From positions 1-64,000 of the forward strand of contig NZ_JAOYTH010000009.1 of NCBI RefSeq assembly GCF_025847205.1: a stretch of 64,000 nucleotides of DNA, written 5' to 3'. This stretch comes from Pararhizobium sp. YC-54 (GTDB lineage: Bacteria > Pseudomonadota > Alphaproteobacteria > Rhizobiales > Rhizobiaceae). A program made the translations under genes and the position numbers. Numbering within the stretch: the first letter of the stretch is position 1; each line of letters opens with the position of its first letter. This document shows, in pieces, positions 58,828 through 64,000 of this stretch. The notes beneath the pieces were generated by a model that made no database searches, had not been told where the DNA came from, and worked only from the letters and a program-made list of their open reading frames with translations.

Positions 58828-59787
58828 ATGGCTAATTTCCGTTTTTCCGTTTCAAAACCGGCTGTTACGGCCTGTGCTCTGATTTCGGTATCGCTTGCTG
58901 GCGGTTGTTCGAGTGTCGAGCGAACGCCGATGGAACAGCTGATGGCGGTGCAGACGGTGACGCCGCTGCCGAAGCCCGGAACGGAAATGACGGCTTACGC
59001 TCTGCCGACCCCAGACGGCGCGACATCGGCGACTGCAGCAGCGCTCGCGGCCGAGACAGCGATGATGAAGCCCGGCGAAACCGCAACGGCACAGGTTGCC
59101 GCTGCCAATCAGGCGACGATGCCGGCGACTGCCGCCAATGCCCTGGTGGCACCCCAGACGTCCGCAGCCGCTCAGGCGGCAACAGCCGCCGCGCTGCCTG
59201 AAACGGCAAATGCGCTGGTATCGTCAAAGACCGATCGCTCGCCGCAGATACCCGAAGGCATGATGATGGCCGCGATGGAATCGGATTTCGATACAGGCGA
59301 ACCTGTCGGCCTGGAAACCCTTGTCGCCAATCACATGATCGTGCCGATGCCGAAGCCTTCGATCGGTGCCAGCGCCTATGCAATGGCAAAGAACATCCCG
59401 GCCTCGCTGGGTATCGGCGCCAAGCCGACAAGCTCGCGCCCTGAACTCGACCGGCTGATCGCCTATTATGCCAAGCTCAACAATATCCCGGAAGAACTGG
59501 TGCACCGCGTCGTCAAGCGCGAAAGCACCTATAATCCGCGCGCCTATCACGCCGGCAATTACGGCTTGATGCAGATACGTTACAATACGGCCAAGGGACT
59601 TGGCTACGAAGGCCCGGCCGAAGGCCTGTTCGATGCCGAAACCAATCTGAAATATGCGACGAAATACCTGGCTGGCGCCTGGATGGTGGCCGACAACCAG
59701 AACGACGGCGCGGTCAAGCTCTATGCCAGCGGCTACTACTACCACGCCAAGCGCAAGGGCCTGCTCGAAACGCTGGGCATGAAGTAA
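58828..59787 (+). CDS. Lipoprotein lytic transglycosylase (SLT domain)
   Basis: 319 residues. A lipoprotein signal ends at C27 (VSLAGGC). A long Ala/Thr/Pro-rich, probably disordered linker (about 60-200) leads to a C-terminal SLT domain with the catalytic E232 (VKRESTYNP), NYGLMQIRYNTAKGLG, and a YASGYYY segment in place of the usual YNAG. The long linker would let the enzyme reach from the outer membrane into the peptidoglycan. It is a second transglycosylase besides the 176-residue one 4 kb upstream. Confidence 0.88.
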   Translation: MANFRFSVSKPAVTACALISVSLAGGCSSVERTPMEQLMAVQTVTPLPKPGTEMTAYALPTPDGATSATAAALAAETAMMKPGETATAQVAAANQATMPATAANALVAPQTSAAAQAATAAALPETANALVSSKTDRSPQIPEGMMMAAMESDFDTGEPVGLETLVANHMIVPMPKPSIGASAYAMAKNIPASLGIGAKPTSSRPELDRLIAYYAKLNNIPEELVHRVVKRESTYNPRAYHAGNYGLMQIRYNTAKGLGYEGPAEGLFDAETNLKYATKYLAGAWMVADNQNDGAVKLYASGYYYHAKRKGLLETLGMK

Positions 59788-59792
59788 GCCTC

Positions 59793-59887
59793 CTGCATAA
59801 TTCGGAATCGATTTGAGGAAAATTACGCAGCAGATTTAAAGTATTACAGCGACCTTTGCGCGTCATGAATGACGCGCGGCGCTGTAG
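59793..59887. repeat. Dispersed palindromic intergenic repeat, copy 2
   Basis: Same order as copy 1 near 10.6 kb: CTGCATAA, AATCGATTTGAGG, GCAGCAGATTTAAAG, TACAGCGAC, then GCGCGTCATGAATGACGCGC and GCGCTGTAG. The left arm of the first stem (CCTTAAAT) is missing, so only the second hairpin is complete. It lies just after the transglycosylase gene. Confidence 0.75.
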
Positions 59888-59915
59888 CCAGCCTGCCCCA
59901 TAGCTGTCAGATTTC

Positions 59916-59937
59916 GAGGCGGTCAGTGGACCGCCTC
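59916..59937 (+). terminator. Terminator at the transglycosylase/serine-hydrolase junction
   Basis: The nine-base-pair hairpin GAGGCGGTC-AGTG-GACCGCCTC, with a TATTATTTT tail on the plus strand, overlaps the last codons of the facing serine hydrolase gene. Confidence 0.65.
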
Positions 59938-61275
59938 TATTATTTTGGCTTGCAGCTGGCGCACGTCATAGCCGCTGCGCGACGGCGTCAGTCCCAACCG
60001 GACGACAGCAAGCCTAAGCGACGGCACCAGCATCACGGTCTGGCCGTCATGCCCCTGCAGCCAGTAGGCATCGCCGGGCAAAGGTGGACCGCCATCCTTT
60101 CCGAACTTCGTCCAGACCTGCCCTGCCCCGTAACGGCCGCCGGATGCCTTGGTCGGCGTACGCATGTAGCTGACAAAGTCCTGCGGCAACAATTGCTCGC
60201 CGTTCCAGCTGCCGTTCTGCAAGAGGAAGAGGCCAAACCGGGCCCAGTCGCGCGCTGTGGCATACATGTAGGACGAGCCGACAAAGGTGCCGTGCGCATC
60301 CGGCTCCAGAACCGCACTGTTCATGCCAAGCGGCCTGAAGAGCGCCGCACGCGGATAGGTCAATGCCTCGCGTACGCTGCCGAACGTGTCCATCCAGAGT
60401 CTCGCCAGGATGGTCGATGTGCCGCTGGAATAGCTGAAACGCTCGCCTGGCTTTGCCTCCAGCGGTTTGGCCGCCGAGAAATTGGCCATGTCGCCTTCCA
60501 GATAGAGCATGCGCGTGACGTCGGTCACATCGCCATAGTCCTCGTTGAACTGAAGTCCGCTCTGCATGGCCATAAGATCGGCGAGCGTGATCTGGCTGCG
60601 CGGATCGTTTCGCCATTGCGGCAACAATTCGGTCCGCTCAAGCGCCATCTGTCCGTCGCGTATCCGCAAGCCGATCAGGGCAGCCGTCACCGACTTGGTG
60701 ATGGACCAGCCGAGCAGCGGCGTCGCGCTGTTGAACCCCTCGCCATAGCTTTCCGCGACGATCCTGCCGTCCTTGACGACGACGATGGCGCGCATGCCAG
60801 GCCCGGACAGCTGCGGATCGGTCAAAAGCGTCTGGATTGCCGGGTTGACCGCAGTACCGCTGCCATCCGGCCATGGTTTACCGTCATCCGATTGCGGTGG
60901 CCTGCGGCGAAGCTGCCTGTTTCCGGGAAAAGCGGCGAACTCGCCCTCGGTCACATTGGTGCAGCCGAGACCCTCGCGATAGATAGCCCGGCCGGGTGCC
61001 GCAAAACCGAACATGCGCGCCGTGACGGTTTTTCGCGTCTCATCGACAGATATCCGCACCAGGCGCAAAAGAGGGTGGCCGGGCGCCTGCACATCGTCGG
61101 CAAGAACCGTGTTCGCATCCCTGCCGGCAATGAAAACGCTCGAGCAGACAATCTTGGCCGCATAACCGTCACCAACCCGCAGCAGCTCCGGCGGCACGAC
61201 GGCAAGCCAGCCCACGACAGCCGTGACGGCTGCCGATACCGAGCCTGCGAGCCAGAACCACCTTTTTTTCCGCAT
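59923..61275 (-). CDS. Secreted serine hydrolase (class C beta-lactamase fold)
   Basis: About 450 residues: an N-terminal membrane/signal helix (RWFWLAGSVSAAVTAVVGWLAVV) and a beta-lactamase-like domain. The active serine is in SITK (191-194), the Tyr motif is YSS (RFSYSSGTSTIL), and the third motif region is LQGHDGQTVM. YSS rather than YxN is the form found in 6-aminohexanoate-dimer hydrolase-like esterases, so an esterase, amidase or DD-peptidase role is likelier than drug resistance. The start at MRKKRW was chosen because it opens a normal signal region. Confidence 0.85.
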   Translation of the reverse strand: MRKKRWFWLAGSVSAAVTAVVGWLAVVPPELLRVGDGYAAKIVCSSVFIAGRDANTVLADDVQAPGHPLLRLVRISVDETRKTVTARMFGFAAPGRAIYREGLGCTNVTEGEFAAFPGNRQLRRRPPQSDDGKPWPDGSGTAVNPAIQTLLTDPQLSGPGMRAIVVVKDGRIVAESYGEGFNSATPLLGWSITKSVTAALIGLRIRDGQMALERTELLPQWRNDPRSQITLADLMAMQSGLQFNEDYGDVTDVTRMLYLEGDMANFSAAKPLEAKPGERFSYSSGTSTILARLWMDTFGSVREALTYPRAALFRPLGMNSAVLEPDAHGTFVGSSYMYATARDWARFGLFLLQNGSWNGEQLLPQDFVSYMRTPTKASGGRYGAGQVWTKFGKDGGPPLPGDAYWLQGHDGQTVMLVPSLRLAVVRLGLTPSRSGYDVRQLQAKIIEAVH

Positions 61276-61524
61276 CCGCACCGTCCCTGCTTCGCCGTGG
61301 CCAGAAGAACAGGATTCCATGCATTTAGGAAGGCTTTGTGGCAATCACATTGGTGCTAAACATGTTTCGAGAGGCGATCGATCGCACCGCGCGCTTTTCC
61401 GGCTCCTGCAGGACAGCATTCGCCCCTGCAATTCTATGGATGAAAATTGCATAAGCCTTTCGTCATCAAAGTGTAGCGGACTCGTCTTAGAAGCTCCTCC
61501 AACATTAACGGATGGCAGGCTGAC

Positions 61525-62775
61525 ATGACCGATCTCGCACCCGATGCTGGCTACGGCAAAAGAAACCGCAAGCTGAAAACCGCACTCATCCAGCACAAGG
61601 CGCTGAGCCTTGAAGGTCTTTCGGAACGTCTTTTCGGGCTGCTTTTTACCGGCCTCGTCTACCCGCAGATTTGGGAGGATCCAGCCGTCGATATGGCGGC
61701 GATGCAGCTGCGGCCCGAGCATCATATCGTCACCATCGGTTCCGGCGGCTGCAACATGCTCGCCTATCTCTCTGCGGCGCCCGAGCGCATCGATGTCGTT
61801 GATCTCAACCCGCATCACGTGGCACTGAACCGGCTGAAGCTCGCCGCCTTCCGGCATCTGCCCACCCATGCGGATATTGTCCGTTTCCTCGCCCGGCACG
61901 ATCTTGCCAGCAATGTCCGGGCCTACGACCTTTTCATCGCACCAAAACTCGACAATGAGACACGGAAGTACTGGAACGCCCGTGGCCTGACAGGCCAACG
62001 CCGCATCAAGGTTTTCGGCAAGAACATCTATCGCACCGGCCTGCTCGGACGATTTATCGGTCTTGGCCACCTTTTGGCGCGGCTGCACGGTGTGGATCCG
62101 AGCGAACTTGCCAATGCCAGTTCCATGCGCGAACAGCGCCAGTTCTTCGACGAGCGGCTCGCCCCCCTGTTCGACCGTCCGGTTATCCGCTGGATCACCA
62201 GCCGCAAGAGCTCGCTATTCGGGCTCGGCATTCCGCCGCAGCAGTTCGACGAGCTGGCAAGCCTCAGCGCGGAAAAATCACTGGCGGGCGTGCTGCGCCA
62301 TCGTCTCGAAAAGCTCTCCTGCCATTTTCCGCTGAAGGAAAACTACTTTGCCTGGCAGGCCTTTGCCCGCCGCTATCCGATGCCGCATGAAGGCGAACTG
62401 CCCGTATACCTGCAGTCCGGCCGCCATGAGACGATCCGCAACAATGCCGAGCGCGTTCATGTACATCATGCCAGCTTTACCGAGCTTCTGGCCAAGAAGC
62501 CCGCCGGTTCCGTCGATCGCTACGTGCTGCTCGACGCCCAGGACTGGATGAACGACCGCCAGCTCAACGACCTGTGGAGCGAAATCACCCGAACCTCGGC
62601 TGAGGGCGCCATAGTGATCTTCCGGACCGCCGCCGAAGCCAGCATCCTGGAAGGTCGCGTCTCGGAAGCCCTGCTCGGACAATGGCGCTACGATGCATCA
62701 CAGTCGCAGACGCTCAATCTGAAGGACCGCTCGGCAATCTATGGCGGCTTCCATATCTACAGGAAAGCAGCATGA
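61525..62775 (+). CDS. btaA: SAM:diacylglycerol 3-amino-3-carboxypropyltransferase
   Basis: A 416-residue BtaA (DUF3419). It transfers the aminocarboxypropyl group of S-adenosylmethionine to diacylglycerol, the first step of the phosphorus-free betaine lipid DGTS. Visible: GLVYPQIWEDPAVDMAAM, the SAM-binding IVTIGSGGCNMLAYLS followed by the acidic DVVDLNP, and LLDAQDWMND. Coupled by ATGA to btaB. In S. meliloti btaAB is switched on by PhoB in low phosphate; a clear Pho box is not seen here. Confidence 0.93.
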   Translation: MTDLAPDAGYGKRNRKLKTALIQHKALSLEGLSERLFGLLFTGLVYPQIWEDPAVDMAAMQLRPEHHIVTIGSGGCNMLAYLSAAPERIDVVDLNPHHVALNRLKLAAFRHLPTHADIVRFLARHDLASNVRAYDLFIAPKLDNETRKYWNARGLTGQRRIKVFGKNIYRTGLLGRFIGLGHLLARLHGVDPSELANASSMREQRQFFDERLAPLFDRPVIRWITSRKSSLFGLGIPPQQFDELASLSAEKSLAGVLRHRLEKLSCHFPLKENYFAWQAFARRYPMPHEGELPVYLQSGRHETIRNNAERVHVHHASFTELLAKKPAGSVDRYVLLDAQDWMNDRQLNDLWSEITRTSAEGAIVIFRTAAEASILEGRVSEALLGQWRYDASQSQTLNLKDRSAIYGGFHIYRKAA

Positions 62776-63440
62776 CGGCGATCGAGACCGGTGCGGACAG
62801 CAGCCATGCCGACCGCATGGACCGGATGTATCGCACGCAGCGGCATTTCTACGATCTGACCAGGAAATACTATCTGTTCGGACGCGACACGCTGATCCGC
62901 GAACTCGACATCCCCGCTGGCGCCAGCGTGCTGGAAATAGGCTGCGGCACAGGCCGCAATCTGGCGCTGATCGGCCGGCGGTTTCCGCACGCCCGCCTGT
63001 ACGGGCTCGATATTTCCGCCGAGATGTTGATTTCGGCGCAGGCCAAACTGGCCCGGGAAGGCCGTAAGGACGCAGTGCTGCGCGTTGCCGACGCGACCGG
63101 TTTCACTTCCGGCGAATTCGGCCAGCCCGGCTTTGACCGCATCGTTGTTTCCTATGCGCTTTCCATGATCCCGGAATGGGAAAAGGCAATCGACGCGGCG
63201 ATCGGCGCGCTCAATCCGGGCGGTTCGCTGCACATCGCCGATTTCGGCCAGCAGGAGCGCCTGCCCCGCCTATTCCGGCGCGGCCTTCAGGGCTGGCTCA
63301 AGCGGTTCCACGTCACGCCGCGAAAGACCATGGCAACAGTGCTTGAGGCCAAGGCTGAAGCCCTTGGTGATGCGCTTGCGTTCCGCTCTATCGGCCGCGG
63401 CTACGCATGGCTCTTCACTTATCGCCGCCTGACGCAATAG
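62772..63440 (+). CDS. btaB: DGTS N-methyltransferase
   Basis: A 222-residue SAM methyltransferase adding three methyl groups to the product of BtaA. It has the motif I loop LEIGCGTGRN, the acidic LYGLDISAEML, VSYALSMIPEW, and LNPGGSLHIADFGQQ. The start at MTAIETGADSS overlaps the btaA stop (ATGA). The C-terminal part is basic (LQGWLKRFHVTPRKT), suited to membrane lipid substrates. Confidence 0.93.
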   Translation: MTAIETGADSSHADRMDRMYRTQRHFYDLTRKYYLFGRDTLIRELDIPAGASVLEIGCGTGRNLALIGRRFPHARLYGLDISAEMLISAQAKLAREGRKDAVLRVADATGFTSGEFGQPGFDRIVVSYALSMIPEWEKAIDAAIGALNPGGSLHIADFGQQERLPRLFRRGLQGWLKRFHVTPRKTMATVLEAKAEALGDALAFRSIGRGYAWLFTYRRLTQ

Positions 63441-63658
63441 GCCGCCGCAAGCCCCGCATGATCCTGCCGGTCTATGATTTGACCGGCCGTAAACCACTCC
63501 TTTTTGGTCCGTGGCGCCACTTTTGCAATTGTAGCTTGAAACTAACTCATTTTTTACGATGATGTGATGAAGATGAGGCTCAGGCCTCCGGGGGAATTCA
63601 CATCAGCGGATATCATCGTGTGAGGCAGCTTCGTCGATCGTTTCAGAACGGGACCCCC

Positions 63659-64000
63659 ATGCGCCGGCTATTCCTGGCTCTCTTGCCTATTGTGAGCCTC
63701 CTTTCCGCCTGTACCTCGACAGACTACGATCTCGTCTCCACGGCATCCATCCCGCCCAAATTCCATGACAAGGATCCGCAGGATTTCGGCGCACGCACGC
63801 CACAGCATCATAATATCCACGGCGTCGATGTCTCGAAATGGCAGGGCGACGTCGACTGGGCCAAGGTGAAGGGTTCCGGCGTTTCGTTTGCCTTCATCAA
63901 GGCGACCGAAGGCAAAGACAGGATCGATGCGAAATTCAGCGAATACTGGCAGCAGGCCCGCGCCGCCGGCCTGCCCTATGCGCCCTATCATTTCTACTAT
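63659..64000 (+). CDS. GH25 lysozyme-like lipoprotein, cut by the window edge
   Basis: The first 114 codons are visible. A lipoprotein signal ends at C18 (VSLLSAC). The glycoside hydrolase family 25 domain opens with HGVDVSKWQGDVDWAKVK and FAFIKATEG, with the expected conserved Asp at D57 and later the PYHFYY strand. These muramidases cut peptidoglycan; a few rhizobial versions have lost activity, which cannot be checked because the rest lies outside. Preceded by about 210 bases without a gene after btaB. Confidence 0.85.
   Translation, partial: MRRLFLALLPIVSLLSACTSTDYDLVSTASIPPKFHDKDPQDFGARTPQHHNIHGVDVSKWQGDVDWAKVKGSGVSFAFIKATEGKDRIDAKFSEYWQQARAAGLPYAPYHFYY

Noticed and set aside
61460..61477. 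Possible Pho box upstream of btaA
   Set aside because: Only about nine of 14 consensus positions fit and the second half is poor; not reported as a site.

Overview
The window is a stretch of alphaproteobacterial chromosome, most likely Rhizobiaceae (Rhizobium/Agrobacterium/Sinorhizobium-like). The reasons are the high-GC codon pattern, the gene order lpxC-ftsZ-ftsA-ftsQ-ddlB...murB-murC-murG-ftsW-murD-mraY-murF-murE-ftsI-ftsL-rsmH-mraZ, a very long-linker FtsZ, an orfA(DUF47)-pit phosphate operon, btaAB betaine-lipid genes, a PPi-dependent phosphofructokinase, and several intergenic palindromic repeats of the kind spread through rhizobial genomes. No phage, plasmid, CRISPR, tRNA or rRNA signal was seen. 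The window looks like core chromosome, with repeats and a few regulatory RNAs in the gaps.

Layout. 1-61: start of a GIY-YIG protein running off the left edge, followed by a MITE-like inverted repeat. 0.3-7 kb: NCS2 purine permease, CHASE2-adenylate cyclase, a FecR-domain secreted protein and a membrane-anchored DUF2778 L,D-transpeptidase-like protein. 7-14.4 kb: DHFR-like reductase, diguanylate cyclase, CreA, nicotinamidase, an orphan CheW, a SCO1-type copper chaperone, a flavin monooxygenase and PrmA. 14.4-14.65 kb, minus strand: a structured RNA with two anti-Shine-Dalgarno loops and a terminator, resembling the alphaproteobacterial CCUCCUCCC ('cuckoo'/alpha-r14-like) small RNAs. 15.4-23 kb: aminopeptidase P, azlCD, panBC, a degenerate FAH-like protein and DUF47-pit with a Pho box. 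23-29.4 kb: ligA, recN, bamD, lpxC.

29.7-51.9 kb, minus strand: the division and cell-wall (dcw) cluster, transcribed from mraZ down to ftsZ. It is interrupted between murB and ddlB by aqpZ, a facing MHS-family transporter and two tiny membrane-protein genes. Many genes overlap by ATGA or TGATG, so translation is probably coupled. Four TGGG boxes at exact 10-bp spacing lie upstream of mraZ, and CtrA-like half-sites lie upstream of mraZ and of ddlB-ftsQAZ. RNase P RNA (rnpB) sits just upstream of mraZ.

52.7-64 kb: a DAO-family oxidase, two SLT lytic transglycosylases, an N-acetylmuramoyl-alanine amidase overlapping a TerB/DnaJ gene, PPi-phosphofructokinase, a LysE exporter whose ribosome binding site lies inside a long hairpin, a secreted serine hydrolase, the btaAB operon and the start of a GH25 lysozyme-like lipoprotein. 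The common theme is the envelope: peptidoglycan precursor synthesis, septation, outer-membrane assembly (bamD, lpxC), peptidoglycan hydrolases and phosphorus-sparing membrane lipids. Phosphate regulation is suggested at two places, pit and btaAB, but only pit has a convincing box.
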